Source: Chrysophaeum taylorii
Taxonomy: Eukaryota; Sar; Pelagophyceae; Pelagomonadales; Pelagomonadaceae
DNA: 64,000 nt
Direction: 5' to 3'
Assembly (NCBI GenBank): GCA_029834535.1
Contig: JAQMWT010000589.1
Coordinates: 1 to 64,000 of the forward strand
Below, piece after piece: positions 30,661 to 41,174 of the stretch (position 1 is the stretch's first letter; each line of letters opens with the position of its first letter). Both the position numbers and the translations under genes were made by a program. The notes under the pieces are model-generated. The model saw only the letters and a list, made by a program, of their open reading frames with translations, was not told the origin of the DNA and made no database searches.

Positions 30661-32760
30661 AAGCGGGAAGCGTCTTACCATCGACAAGAATGTAGATAGT
30701 GTTCTGGACAGAGTCGTACGGTGGAAGAGTAGCTGAAAGAGCAACTTGATGTGATTGTTGGGAGGATGAAGTGGAGTGAACGCCGTAGGCGTTTTTGAAC
30801 TTGTGAAACAAGTTGCGTTGAAGGAGCTTCGAAAAATGATCAGCGACATGGTAGAGAGTAGGACACCAGAGAGGTCTAATGATCGAATTAGCTTGGTAGT
30901 CGCGAATGCGAAATTCCCGTAAGTTGATATGACGAGAAGGAGCACTGACTTTAGGATGATTAGCGACATGTAGTGCGCTAGCGTTGTCAATAAGTAACGG
31001 GATAGCGTGAGCTCGAGCACACGGGAGGAGAAAAGCTTGTAGAACCAGGGACATTCATCAGCGGCTGCGCTGGCGGCGATGAGTTCAGCTTCCATGGTGC
31101 TCTTGGCAGTGAGAGTCTGTCGTTTGCTAGACCAAAATACGAGGCTGCCAAAGACGAATATACATGCACCAGGATTGGATCGTAAGCGAGGGTCAGAACG
31201 ATCAGCAAAGCTTGCATCAGTAAAACAGATAATAGGTGAACGAAGATGATGCAGTTCAGGATAGTGAACGATCAGATGCTGAATAAAGGGGGTAATAGAC
31301 GGGCTGTCGGATGAATAGTCAAGGGAGTCATTCTGAGTGCCCTTTAAATAGCGAAGTAAAACATATAAGTGCAGAAGGTGTGTTTGGTCGGGGTTGTGCA
31401 TCCCTGTGCAGCATTTGTTGCACAAGGTGGTGATGTCCGGTCGACATGTGACAGACAAATAAATGCTGGTGCCACAATAGAAAGGGAGGTTTTGGCGTAA
31501 TACATATAAGGTAGTAGCCAAGTATGAGAGAAGTTTAGTAGAAGGTTTTTGGACGAGGATGTCCGAATAGGGGACGTCTAGGCTATGTAGGTTGAGCTTA
31601 TGCTCAGCGAGCATCTTGTTGATCTTCGCTGCTACATTCATAGTGAGATGACCAGCGGAGACATTGTAGTGGACATCGATGCCAAGAAAGGATCTGATGT
31701 TGTCATGCCATGTACCCTTGCCATATTCGGTCTCCAGAGCGGTGCGAAGAGACGCAATTTTGGCAGTGTTGGTACCCGTGATCAATAGGTCATCGACTGA
31801 AACGGATAGTAATACCCATTTGTTGATAGGTCGATCCCAATTGATATAGAGGCGAGTATCGACTTGGGAGCGTTCGAACTCGTGTTGTCGAAGAAATGAG
31901 TCGAGCTTAATGTTCCACAACAAAGCTGACTGTTTGAGGCCATAGAGAGCCTTGACGAGTCGGAGAGCGAGCTTCGACTCTGGATGGTTCTTCTGTATCT
32001 GCTGGATAAGATTTGGCGAGACACGTATTCCTCGAGGAAAGTCGATCCATACTGGGCGATCGAGTGCCGATTGGATGAATGCCGGAGGAATGTCCGCGTG
32101 CGCGACCGGGAGCTTGTGCTTCACAGCGATGGCGAGCAGTAGCCGGTTGGTAGCGAGCATGGCGGTTGGGGAGGATGTGGCATAAAAGTCAATGTCCACA
32201 CGTGCCAAGAAACCTTGGGCGACTAGACGAGCTTTATAGCGGTCTGGAGTGCCGTCAGCAAAATACTTGATCTCCAGCACGAGCTTCGAGATAGACGAAC
32301 GGTCTGGTGGTAAAGGCTCAAGCTTGAAGACACCATTGGAGCACAATCCCTCAATCTCCTGGCGAATCGAAGCAATATGCTTTAACTTATCTTCTTCGCT
32401 GAGTCCTTCGAGTTCGACAATCTTTTCAGGCTCATAGACAATATCCACAGCGGTCACAAGTTGTAACACGACGTGATCGATGTGCTGCAAATCATAGTCC
32501 ATGACTTCTTGTAGAATATCTTGATTCGGATCACTTTGACTTAGGAAGAGGTGTCCGAGTTCGCCAGAATCATGCATGAGTGCATGCCTGTGACGAGAAG
32601 CTAGATGGTAGTGTTGATGCGCGGAGATGTCCCACAAAAGAGAGGAGCCCATACAACAGAATTCTTGATTCCATTGACGCGCATAGTACTCTGCCGGTGA
32701 CATTTCGTCATGGCACTGCAGAGCATGTAGCATGCAGTGGTAAGTCACCTGGGAAACCAT
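30660..32760 (-). mobile_element. Ty1/copia element 1 fragment: RT and RNase H
   Basis: One long minus-strand frame. RT motifs: YKARLVAQGFLARVDIDF, VAHADIPPAFIQSAL, KALYGLKQSALLWN and VLLSVSVDDLLITGTN (V-D-D). RNase H motifs: CFTDASFADRSD, and FWSSKRQTLTAKSTMEAELIA. These are diagnostic of copia. The frame continues past 30660 only as a shadow of the gypsy integrase fragment. No gag, protease or integrase belongs to it here. Confidence 0.85.
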
Positions 32761-33600
32761 CCCGTCTCATCATGAACGTCTGGAAGTAGTTAATTCGGGG
32801 AATAAACGGTATGTTCCCTATATCCTCAGAACACGACAGGCGGCATCTAGAACTACACGAGAAAGGTTAAGTGTATAGTGCTACATACATCGGGACGCGC
32901 TAGACCATGATGATGAGCTTGAGCACAAATCAGAGGACTAATTGACTGTGTAGGAAGGAAGAAGAAGGTTAAGGAAGAGATCTCGTTCTCAACGGACGGA
33001 TAAGGGTAAGAGGCAGCAGATTTCTCTGCACCCCCTCGAGATGTCTTAAGCGCAAGGTGCGACTATAGAACATCTCTTGAGAAAGATGATGATGAAGGAA
33101 AGAAAAAAAAAGGGAGAATGCAGTCTTGATGGTCGCAGATGTCACATACGAAGCATCAAGAGTATAGCAGGGTGTCTTAGGGCTCAGGGCTTGGACTTGG
33201 TGGAGCTGAGAGTCGACTTGACGCTTTTGAACAGAGCATTACGAAACACGGGTACGACAGACAGTGTGTTAAGGCTATATGAGGTGGTGGGCATCGTTAC
33301 TGGTTCGAGAGTATCGGTATCGTCTTCGTCAGCTTCTGCTGCCAGGTGGTGAACACCAATAGCAGAATGGTGTGGTACCATACGAAACGTGAGTGCAAGT
33401 AAAGCATTCAGTATGGATGGCACCAGCGAGTCAAGTTGTAGGGTGTCCAGTTGGTTTTCCAAGAAGTTGGACTGAGCGAACGGATCCGAGAAGATAGAAG
33501 AGTCTTCCGATTCACATGCGAAGGGAGTGCTTTGAACACACGAGAGCAGCTTATCACGCAGATGATGGAGTTGATCGTCCGGGGAGGAGTGGTTGGCGGC
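32761..33600. other. Region without a supported gene
   Basis: Purine-rich (gaagaagaaggttaagg, aaagaaaaaaaaaggg). A minus-strand frame of 92 residues at 33184-33462 is unrecognised and may be the tail of the copia element 2 extra ORF region. LTR sequence of copia elements 1 or 2 is a possibility that cannot be confirmed. Confidence 0.3.
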
Positions 33601-33650
33601 ATATTCGGGTCATGAGCTGTAAGAGTTAAGCGAGACAGCAGCTCTGTGAT

Positions 33651-33896
33651 CTAGTACAGTGTTATGAGTAACACGTGTGCATTGGCTGTAGGAGGAAAGA
33701 GCCGGTTCTCCAGGGAGGTGACTGAAGCAATGGCAGCCTGCAGATCTGTGCGCAGAGATAGATTCTCAGCGCTGAGGGTGTTGACCTTGCGGATATGTGG
33801 GCGAAGAGTTTCCTGGAGTTGCTCGACTTGTTGACGCAAGGCATCGGCATCAGCAGGCGAGGCAGAAGGAGCAGGGTGTGTCGATGGCGAAGACAT
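33651..33896 (-). CDS. Small coiled-coil ORF downstream of copia element 2
   Basis: 81 residues with a leucine heptad pattern (DALRQQVEQLQETLRPHIRK then TLSAENLSLRTDLQAAIASV). It starts just after the 3' ORF ends, on the same strand. Function unknown; it could be a second exon or cistron of the same transcript. Confidence 0.35.
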   Translation of the reverse strand: MSSPSTHPAPSASPADADALRQQVEQLQETLRPHIRKVNTLSAENLSLRTDLQAAIASVTSLENRLFPPTANAHVLLITLY

Positions 33897-33908
33897 TTCC
33901 AGAGTAGG

Positions 33909-34694
33909 CTATGATGTGGAGAGTGAGTAGTTTAACGACGTTTCGGTCAACACATGCTGTGCAAGTAGGGGGTGTTGTGTTAGTATGCTTGTCAAAAGAG
34001 TATATAAATCCTTTGGCAAATGATAGATGCGTATGAGGATGGCGCGTATATGACCAGCTGAGCGCGCATCGCAAGGGAATTGGAAGGAAGTATCATTGCG
34101 AGCACGTACGGTAGGTTGTATAGGCACCTGATCAGTATTGTGACAAGCACAGCAAATTCCCATAGTAATAGTAGAGATGGGGATGTGACCATTCTTCTTA
34201 TGGTCGTCTGTGTTGAGGTGACTCAGCACTTCAGTGGGGAGTTCACGAGGTGTTTGTGCCTTGGAACAGTACGTGGTCGAGACAAGGAAAGTCGGTTGTC
34301 CAAGATCATTGAGGCACTGCGTACAAAAAGACGACAAAATGAAACGTTCACGTTTGGGGCCTCTGTAGCAGCCAATAGAAGCAATAGCAGGAGCAGCTTC
34401 CCAAGGTATAGTAATGGGTAAGCGCATGGATATGAATGTTGTCAGTTCCACAAACAATGAAAGGTCGGTAGACTCATAGATAGAGTTGAGGGCAGTGATA
34501 AGTTCCACTCGCATAAAAGAAGAGAGAACTGAGGTGACAGGGACACGGAAGTTCTCAAGGAGAGAGATTCCCCGTTCGAACAGAGCATAATCTATGCTGA
34601 GGCCGTCCTGGAGTGTTAGCGATTGAGGTAAGGTATGTTCGGCTGGTGTCGGTGCAACAGCAGCAGCCTGTGAGGTAGCAGTAACAGCGGTCAT
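33909..34694 (-). CDS. Extra 3' ORF of copia element 2 with cysteine pairs
   Basis: 261 residues with no match that I recognise. Cys pairs at FCTQC and ICCACHN, plus a further Cys in YCSKAQ and FPCDAR, could bind zinc. The remainder is hydrophobic and helical with no signal peptide. It lies after RNase H, where a third ORF is found in some copia and gypsy lineages. It ends with LTETSLNYSLSTS, encoded by the recurrent sequence at 33927-33948. The recurrent sequence also lies at 34869, between RNase H and this ORF, which supports treating the ORF as part of the element. Confidence 0.4.
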   Translation of the reverse strand: MTAVTATSQAAAVAPTPAEHTLPQSLTLQDGLSIDYALFERGISLLENFRVPVTSVLSSFMRVELITALNSIYESTDLSLFVELTTFISMRLPITIPWEAAPAIASIGCYRGPKRERFILSSFCTQCLNDLGQPTFLVSTTYCSKAQTPRELPTEVLSHLNTDDHKKNGHIPISTITMGICCACHNTDQVPIQPTVRARNDTSFQFPCDARSAGHIRAILIRIYHLPKDLYTLLTSILTQHPLLAQHVLTETSLNYSLSTS

Positions 34695-34907
34695 GGGTTG
34701 TCGCTTTTGCTACAACCTGGAAGAAGGTTCGGCCGTGGAGAGCGAGCGTGGGACTGTCCTTCGAACGACTGGGGAGATGCCGCGGCCACGGGAGTGCCAA
34801 GAAAAAGACATGAGCGACACTCACACGCGTACAAAAAAAAAATGTGGCAAAAGAAGGTAGGGCCAGGGCTAGTTTAACGACGTTGCGGTCACTAGGGTTA
34901 GGCATCT

Positions 34908-36686
34908 TCAATCCTGTAAAGGCTTGTCATCAGAGGCATGATGCATGCCGAGTAGAGAACGAAAAGTGGAGAACTCAGCAGCAAGTGGCTTTGTAAAACC
35001 ATCAGCCACGTTTAGCTTGCCGGGAACATGATGGACTCGAATTTTATGTAGCGAGATGTACTCACGGATCTTAAACCATCTGGTCGACAGTGCATTGGAT
35101 CGAGAAGGTCCATCTGGGTTATTAGAGGTGTGAACGGCGGCGACATTGTCAGATAAGAGAGGTAGGCTTCTGATGAAGCGCACATCTTCAGCAATTGGGT
35201 TGTCATTGTCATCGAAATCAACAGGATCAGCGGTGTTCTCACCATTAACATTGTTGACGTAGAAGGTGGGGTTGACGACAAAGGAGAGTTCCAACAGCAG
35301 CTTGCGTAGCCAAACAGCTTCATCAGCACAAATACTGAGGGCAATCAACTCAGCTTCGTGAGTTGAGCAGGAGACAATCGGTTGAAGCTTGCTTTTCCAA
35401 CCAATAAGGCAGTTGAAAAGATAGAAGACAAACCCGGTGGTAGATTTCCTATCTTCCTGTGCTAAGGAAGGGGCGTTGTCAGCGTCAACCATGGCAACTA
35501 AGGGATCAAACTGTCCAGTGGATACATCCTGCGGTTGGTAGTCGACCACAGTGGAGAGATCAATTCGATTAGCGGAGACAGTGCGAAGGTGAGCTTCAAT
35601 AGCATTACCTTTAGGATGGAACCAGAGGCGAAGTGAACGGTTTTCCGGCTTCTTTAGGTAGCGGAGCAGGTGCTCTAGCATTTGGACGTGAACATACGTG
35701 GGTGCATGCATACCACGCGAACATCTGCCCAAGGCTTGCGAGAAGTCAGGTCTGCAGGCCACTTGCATGAACACCAGCTTGCCAAGGAGGGTGGCAAAGT
35801 GCGAATTGATGTACAACTCTGTTTCAGAGCTGGGAGTGCCATCTTTATACTTGAAGGACGATGACATAGGATATTTAAGCGGGGTCAGTTGCTGCAAGAC
35901 AGGGTGATCAGCGAAGAGTTCATCAAGCTTGGCTTGCACATCCAGAGAAATGGATCCATCAGATGTGCGACACACACGCATGCCTAGGAGGGTATGGACA
36001 GGTTCAAACTGCTCTACAGCATACCGTTTGTGGAGGGCATCCTGTAACTCAGTACGAAGAGTGTCATCATTGGACACAACAACAATGTCGTCTACAGACA
36101 GACTGCATACGACGAACTTAGCATGTGCGGATACTCGAGCATATAGGCAAGAGTCCGAATGCAGGCGCTTGTAGCCAAGGCTACGGATGAAGCCGTCTAT
36201 CTCTTTGTTCCAAAGAGATGGTGATTGCCGAAGTCCATAAAGTGACTTCAGCAGTTTCGGTAGGCGTCGGCCCTTGTACTTAGCGTCATCGGGGTCGATA
36301 AGCTTGATGCCGTCTGGTAACTGAACATAGACGTTGGCATCAATGTCAGACTGAACGAAGGCGTTCGGGACGTCTGCGTGGTAGACAGGCAATTGCTTGT
36401 ATGCTGCAATAGCCAGTAGTACCCGGATTGCGGTCATTGTGGCCATTGGGCTGAAGGTGCCAAAGAAATCGGCGCCAAGAGATGCTAGGAAGCCACGTAG
36501 CACGAGGCGAGCCTTGTGCTTAACGTATTTGCCTGCAGAGTCTGTTTTAATCTTCAGCACCATCCTGCTGTCAATAGGGCGAGAGACACCGTCGGGTAAA
36601 GAAAGTTTGAAGCAGCCAAAGCGGATAATGTCGTGGAGTTCCTTGGCGATGGCCTTGAGGTAGGCGTGCCTGTCTTCAGGCGACAT
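34908..36686 (-). CDS. RT-RNase H ORF of copia element 2
   Basis: 592 residues. RT: RPIDSRMVLKIKTD, HKARLVLRGFLASLGADFF, VYHADVPNAFVQSDID, LLKSLYGLRQSPSLWNKEI and VCSLSVDDIVVVSND (V-D-D). RNase H: MVDADNAPSLAQEDRKST, GWKSKLQPIVSCSTHEAELIA and REYISLHKIRVHHVPGKLN with VADGFTKPL. All are typical copia blocks. The frame is open over the full domain, and the sequence upstream of the first Met stays in frame to the retroposon insertion. Confidence 0.85.
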   Translation of the reverse strand: MSPEDRHAYLKAIAKELHDIIRFGCFKLSLPDGVSRPIDSRMVLKIKTDSAGKYVKHKARLVLRGFLASLGADFFGTFSPMATMTAIRVLLAIAAYKQLPVYHADVPNAFVQSDIDANVYVQLPDGIKLIDPDDAKYKGRRLPKLLKSLYGLRQSPSLWNKEIDGFIRSLGYKRLHSDSCLYARVSAHAKFVVCSLSVDDIVVVSNDDTLRTELQDALHKRYAVEQFEPVHTLLGMRVCRTSDGSISLDVQAKLDELFADHPVLQQLTPLKYPMSSSFKYKDGTPSSETELYINSHFATLLGKLVFMQVACRPDFSQALGRCSRGMHAPTYVHVQMLEHLLRYLKKPENRSLRLWFHPKGNAIEAHLRTVSANRIDLSTVVDYQPQDVSTGQFDPLVAMVDADNAPSLAQEDRKSTTGFVFYLFNCLIGWKSKLQPIVSCSTHEAELIALSICADEAVWLRKLLLELSFVVNPTFYVNNVNGENTADPVDFDDNDNPIAEDVRFIRSLPLLSDNVAAVHTSNNPDGPSRSNALSTRWFKIREYISLHKIRVHHVPGKLNVADGFTKPLAAEFSTFRSLLGMHHASDDKPLQD

Positions 36687-36924
36687 ACCGTGGAGGCACT
36701 TGAGTTTGTATTCATCGATGGAAACGTCCGCTTCTTGGACCTTATATTCGTCAGGACCAACAGTGGCTGGTGAACTATAGTTTAACGACGTTGCGGTCGA
36801 GGCGGTGTGCGCGACTTCGGGATAAGCGGAAGCAGCGTCAGTAGGAGGAGTAGAAGAAGCAGATTCCAGTTGAATATGGATAGTAGGGTCGACATGTAAG
36901 ACCTGGGTGATATACTCTGTAGAG

Positions 36925-37326
36925 CTAACTTAACTAACTAACTTCAGACCTCTCCCGAGCATGGGAGCCAGGCCGGACCGGCAGGGGCCGGTACGGTATC
37001 ACTGAGGAAAATCACGCAGTTGGGGCAGAGGCGAGGGACGAGGACTCGTTGATGACGGACCGCCACTGCGCGCGGTCTTGAGCGAAGTCGTGCAAAAGCG
37101 TCGCAGGCCGCAAACTTGTTGGTCCACGAACAATCGACCTGTCCGTCGCGTTCTGCCCAACCGAGCGAACCCCATCCCAGCGCGGACTTTCCGGGTGCTA
37201 ACCGGCCAGCCTGGGAGGCGAGCAGGCACCGTCTCACTCCGGGACGGCCGGGGCCGCCGCAGGGAGCAAGCGTGTTAGGCGCCGTCCTCCATCGCAACCG
37301 CCAGTTAGCGATCGCAGGGTTAGGGT
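36925..37326 (-). mobile_element. Short retroposon copy 3 (divergent middle), inserted in copia element 2
   Basis: 402 bp with a perfect 12-bp target duplication tactctgtagag (36913-36924 and 37327-37338). Its 3' end and tail and its 5' end match copies 1 and 4, but the middle is different. One minus-strand frame of the middle reads LLHDFAQDRAQWRSVI, resembling the A-x-DR-x-x-WR ending of many LINE ORFs. It therefore may be a 5'-truncated LINE end rather than a SINE. It lies between integrase and RT of the copia element. Confidence 0.8.
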
Positions 37327-40300
37327 TACTCTGTAGAGACCAGAATGTATTCCTCCAAGTCAGCCAGAGATGCAGAATTAGCGCCAAACTCGGAGGAGTT
37401 GTGATCGACAAAGCTCGTCGGCGCCAGATACGTAAGTGCATACTGCAAGGAAGAGATGCCAAAGGCAGCAGCGTGCTCGGTGAACGCAGCTAAAAGAGGC
37501 GGAGGAATGGGGCACGTAGGTGAGCCATCAGCAGTTAGAAAGGCTGCAGCTGGGATGCTGGATGCGCACTTGGCGTGGGCGAAGTTACCATCGACGTGCG
37601 GGTAGCGGGCAAGTAAGTCAGTGCGCAACGGGAGGAGAAGACGAGCTAACAACGCATGTTCCCCCTCTGAGTAGATAGCAGACCAGAGGATACCACCATT
37701 GAGATGGAGGGCGGAGAGGGCGGGAGACTTGAACGTAAGGAAGTTGTTTGGAACCTGGGACAAGAACGAGGTCATCTTGTGCAAAAAGGTCTTTGTAAGA
37801 AGGAAGCAAGGCGGCGGTGACATAGAGCCAGAATCGTCGGCGAGAGCGTCATAAGAGGGAGAAGAGGCAGGAGCAGGGGACGAAGAAGGAGCTGAAGGAG
37901 GTGGTGAGTGCCCCCTCTGAGGATGAGGAGTCCGTGCCCCCCTCTGAATGACATGGTATTGGATAACGGCGAGGGGTGTGAGCGAGAAAGGCGCGGGAGG
38001 AGCGTGAGGCGGAGGAGCAAGTTCAGGATCAGGAGTAGGATGCTGGAGCATGTAGTGGAATTGCAGCTTGGACGAAACACGAATTTGTCCGTTTTTAGGG
38101 TTGAGGACGACGTCAGCGATATGGTCGACGCGTGGGGAGACGAGCGGGCTTTGCGCGTTGGCGCAACATATATATAAGTATTTGCGGCGGCACGGTTCCC
38201 ACTTGTGGTGTTCGTGGGGCTCCAATAGAAGGTAGCATTCAGCGCCGAAGATCTTAAGCATGTCATATTGGGGAGTGTTGAGTTGGTTGTAGAATAGCTG
38301 TTGCGGACTCAGGATAGCATGGTGAATGCGCTCGAGCGTGGCGTTCGGGAGAAGGTTGTAGCTTTGGACGGTGTGTATGACCGCCCAGGGAAACATGATG
38401 GCTGGTTCCACGATCTTTGAGCCACGATAATGACCATTAAGGAGAGAACGAAGGCGAGTTGAGGAGGCGGAGGCGATGAAACCGATGGCTGACTCAACTT
38501 CAAAGTCAAAGTGGTGCATGTATGGCGGGAAAGCGATGGTGAATGCCCTATCGACGCGGTACGGGGAGGTAATGCGCTGGCTAAAGTAGGGCTTGAAGGC
38601 ATCGGAGTAGAGGGTGCGCATGTGCACGTTGAGTCGTGTACGACAAAAGTCATACACAAAATCCAGAGCTTGAGTGAACTCCGTGGCGTTTGTGGTGCGT
38701 GTAAAGTACACCAAGAGAAATTTCGAAATGAGGTCCTTGAAGACGATGAGATGTGTGAAGCCTCCCCATTCGGATGGGATGGTTACATAGCCGCCGTCGC
38801 ACGCCCAGACTTCGCCGGCTTTGTGAGTTTGCTTGAAAGAGGGCTTGGTCGGATTGAAGTGCTTGTGCGGGCGGCGTTTGTTGTGTGCGATGCAGTCGGT
38901 GCATAAGTCGCGATACGGTATGTCAGAGGCAGAGAAGCCAGGGCGAGCCAGTACGTTGGGGGCCTTGGCAGCGACGTTGTCGGGGCAGTGGTGCACACGG
39001 TGGGGGCGATTGGCACGTTTTTTGGCGTTGAGGTATTCGGTAGATCCGTGTGCGAGGGACGTACGAGGAATGGGATGAGCGGGAATATGCCGTTTGCGCC
39101 GAACATCGAACTTGAGTTCGGTGTCTAAGGCAGGGGAAGGCGGTGCGTCGTCATCCTGGTGCGCAGCAGGGTCACTTGGAGGTGCATCGTCATCATCACG
39201 CGTAGCGAGGGTATCTTCGTAGGACGAAGATATGTAGTTTAACGACATTTCGGTCAAGCAGTTGCTGGAAATAGACATCATAAAAGATTGTGCCAAAGGC
39301 AAGGTATCTGTGCTGCACGCGGTGGAGGCTTGGTCAACGGTCATGAAATTGGATACATAGGACTCATTCGTCACGGCAGCAGTATGTTGGAAGGTAGGGT
39401 CCAACATAAGAGATTTAATATCGGCAACGAGGAGCGAAAGGTGCCTGTGCAGAGTGCTGTACGTACCGGCAGGCAGAGCATTGCTGAGCATGTCACAGCA
39501 AGGGTCATGGCGTAGAGACAAGAGGAAAGATTCCTGTTGTTTGGTGTGGTTGTTAGCACGAATCAACTCCGGTCGAATGGGGTAGCGTAATTTCCCGTTG
39601 CGAGGGTCGAGTAAAATAATATTGGCATACCTTCGGACGGTTAGCAATGGAGCAAGCATTGAGTGGATTTTAGAGCCGAGCTTGCGGTCACTTCCACGAA
39701 GGTACCCTATATGGCGACTATGAGATAGGTGATGATCTTCCAGAGCAAAAAGAGAATCCTTGTAATCGAAAGAGTTGTCGGTGGCCTTGTAGGGATGACA
39801 GCCAGGCATCACGAGAGCGCATCTGGACACGAGGTTTTGTATTGCGGTGCCATAGGTGGCAGCGGAGCCAACTTGAGGAAGGGCTTGGATTATCCACAAG
39901 AAACCCACAAACGGCTCCAAATATATAGATATGTCCCTGTCGCGGGGGACGTTGGTGGCAGTAAACGTATACGAGCTTCCAAACGCGTCAATGGAAGCAT
40001 GATATTTGGTGGCGGCGTTCTCTATGGTGAGGTTGCCGTCAGAATGGTGGCCACCGGTTAGGAAGTAGACATTGCGTGATGTTGATGAGGTTGTAAGTAG
40101 TAACCTATGTGACGGTTGGTCAGTTTCGAAAACAGTTATGTAATAGGACACAGGAGTGGGTGAGTTAGTGTGCAAGCTGGCAAACATGCTATAGAGGATT
40201 GTAAAAGCCTTGACATGTAGTGGGTGAGTTGCACGAGGCAGTGGATCCATGGAGGAGCGTTTGAAACACCGCTGATGATAAGTACACTCGGATTGAACAG

Positions 40301-41159
40301 AGTGCGTGCGTTGCTCGTGAGCCTGTTGTGAGTGAAGGCGCAAAAATAGCATATTGAGTGTTTCAAGGTCAGCCATAGTAAGCTGAACAGAACCTGTGCG
40401 AGAGTAAGGTGCAAACGTTCTAGGAACGGGGACATATGGGGGATCGGGGAACACCCGGATCCAGTCTTTGGAGATGTGTTTGGGTAGCCAAAGTCGCTTA
40501 GGAATGGTTTGTATGTCATCCACGATCTTTAGGAAGGGGCGTGGATGGTGGATAGGCCACGACAATATGTTAATTGGTCCAGTAGAATACCTGCGTGCGA
40601 TGCAGATCCATCTTTCTCTAGATTGGTAGTCGCCACATAGGTAGGTCGGGAACCTATCAACAACATCGACACAGTAATCGAGTGTGGCATGGATGAGATT
40701 GGCCACAGTTATGTGGTCTTGATGACAGTACTTGTGCGGGGGTGTCATCTCAGCCAGTAGTACCAAGGGTTGGAGTAGCTTGATGACAGACAGCATGCTG
40801 TCGAAAAGAGAGTCGTCCAGCAGGCTGTGTAAGTCTTCGGTCTTATGCTGCTTTAGTAGATTCCTGTTTGTGCAGGGGGGAGTAATCTCAATTATATCAC
40901 AATAGAATGTGCGCCTTTCCTCTGGTGAAATTAGGTGAAGATGGTTAATAGAGGCGGGGAGAGATTCAAATAATAATACAGTAGGGAAACGGTGGCGTAA
41001 CATGCGAACAAGCGTATCATCAGACTCAACAACAACTTTTACATTGATATTTAAGCCGAAGTCACTAGTGGCTTGAGACAGGAACGCCGGAGTTGACAAA
41101 CCAGAACAAAGTAACATGACAGAGGGTTTGCGGAGATTGGATTCTTGTGAGAGAAACAC
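37326..41159 (-). CDS. C5-MTase and integrase ORF of copia element 2
   Basis: A 1277-residue frame. The first 200 residues are a divergent C5-MTase: VMLLCSGLSTPAFL (motif I), VVVESDD (motif II), CDIIEITPPCTN (motif IV, PPC), a motif VI-like strand (VLLAEMTPP) and YQSRERWICIARR (motif VIII). About 450 residues of spacer follow, ending in LTEMSLNYI near 39255-39234. Integrase comes next: CTDCIAHNKRRP, VWACDGGYVTI (D), TLYSDAFKPYF (D) and FDFEVESAIGF (E). The tail is Pro-rich. A methyltransferase fused ahead of integrase is unusual for copia; the spacer is unrecognised. Confidence 0.75.
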   Translation of the reverse strand: MFLSQESNLRKPSVMLLCSGLSTPAFLSQATSDFGLNINVKVVVESDDTLVRMLRHRFPTVLLFESLPASINHLHLISPEERRTFYCDIIEITPPCTNRNLLKQHKTEDLHSLLDDSLFDSMLSVIKLLQPLVLLAEMTPPHKYCHQDHITVANLIHATLDYCVDVVDRFPTYLCGDYQSRERWICIARRYSTGPINILSWPIHHPRPFLKIVDDIQTIPKRLWLPKHISKDWIRVFPDPPYVPVPRTFAPYSRTGSVQLTMADLETLNMLFLRLHSQQAHEQRTHSVQSECTYHQRCFKRSSMDPLPRATHPLHVKAFTILYSMFASLHTNSPTPVSYYITVFETDQPSHRLLLTTSSTSRNVYFLTGGHHSDGNLTIENAATKYHASIDAFGSSYTFTATNVPRDRDISIYLEPFVGFLWIIQALPQVGSAATYGTAIQNLVSRCALVMPGCHPYKATDNSFDYKDSLFALEDHHLSHSRHIGYLRGSDRKLGSKIHSMLAPLLTVRRYANIILLDPRNGKLRYPIRPELIRANNHTKQQESFLLSLRHDPCCDMLSNALPAGTYSTLHRHLSLLVADIKSLMLDPTFQHTAAVTNESYVSNFMTVDQASTACSTDTLPLAQSFMMSISSNCLTEMSLNYISSSYEDTLATRDDDDAPPSDPAAHQDDDAPPSPALDTELKFDVRRKRHIPAHPIPRTSLAHGSTEYLNAKKRANRPHRVHHCPDNVAAKAPNVLARPGFSASDIPYRDLCTDCIAHNKRRPHKHFNPTKPSFKQTHKAGEVWACDGGYVTIPSEWGGFTHLIVFKDLISKFLLVYFTRTTNATEFTQALDFVYDFCRTRLNVHMRTLYSDAFKPYFSQRITSPYRVDRAFTIAFPPYMHHFDFEVESAIGFIASASSTRLRSLLNGHYRGSKIVEPAIMFPWAVIHTVQSYNLLPNATLERIHHAILSPQQLFYNQLNTPQYDMLKIFGAECYLLLEPHEHHKWEPCRRKYLYICCANAQSPLVSPRVDHIADVVLNPKNGQIRVSSKLQFHYMLQHPTPDPELAPPPHAPPAPFSLTPLAVIQYHVIQRGARTPHPQRGHSPPPSAPSSSPAPASSPSYDALADDSGSMSPPPCFLLTKTFLHKMTSFLSQVPNNFLTFKSPALSALHLNGGILWSAIYSEGEHALLARLLLPLRTDLLARYPHVDGNFAHAKCASSIPAAAFLTADGSPTCPIPPPLLAAFTEHAAAFGISSLQYALTYLAPTSFVDHNSSEFGANSASLADLEEYILVSTE

Positions 41160-41174
41160 TGGGCGTGAGAGCAG

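Noticed and set aside
37310-37330. Telomere-like ggttagggtta
   Set aside because: Only two units, at the end of a retroposon copy; no array.
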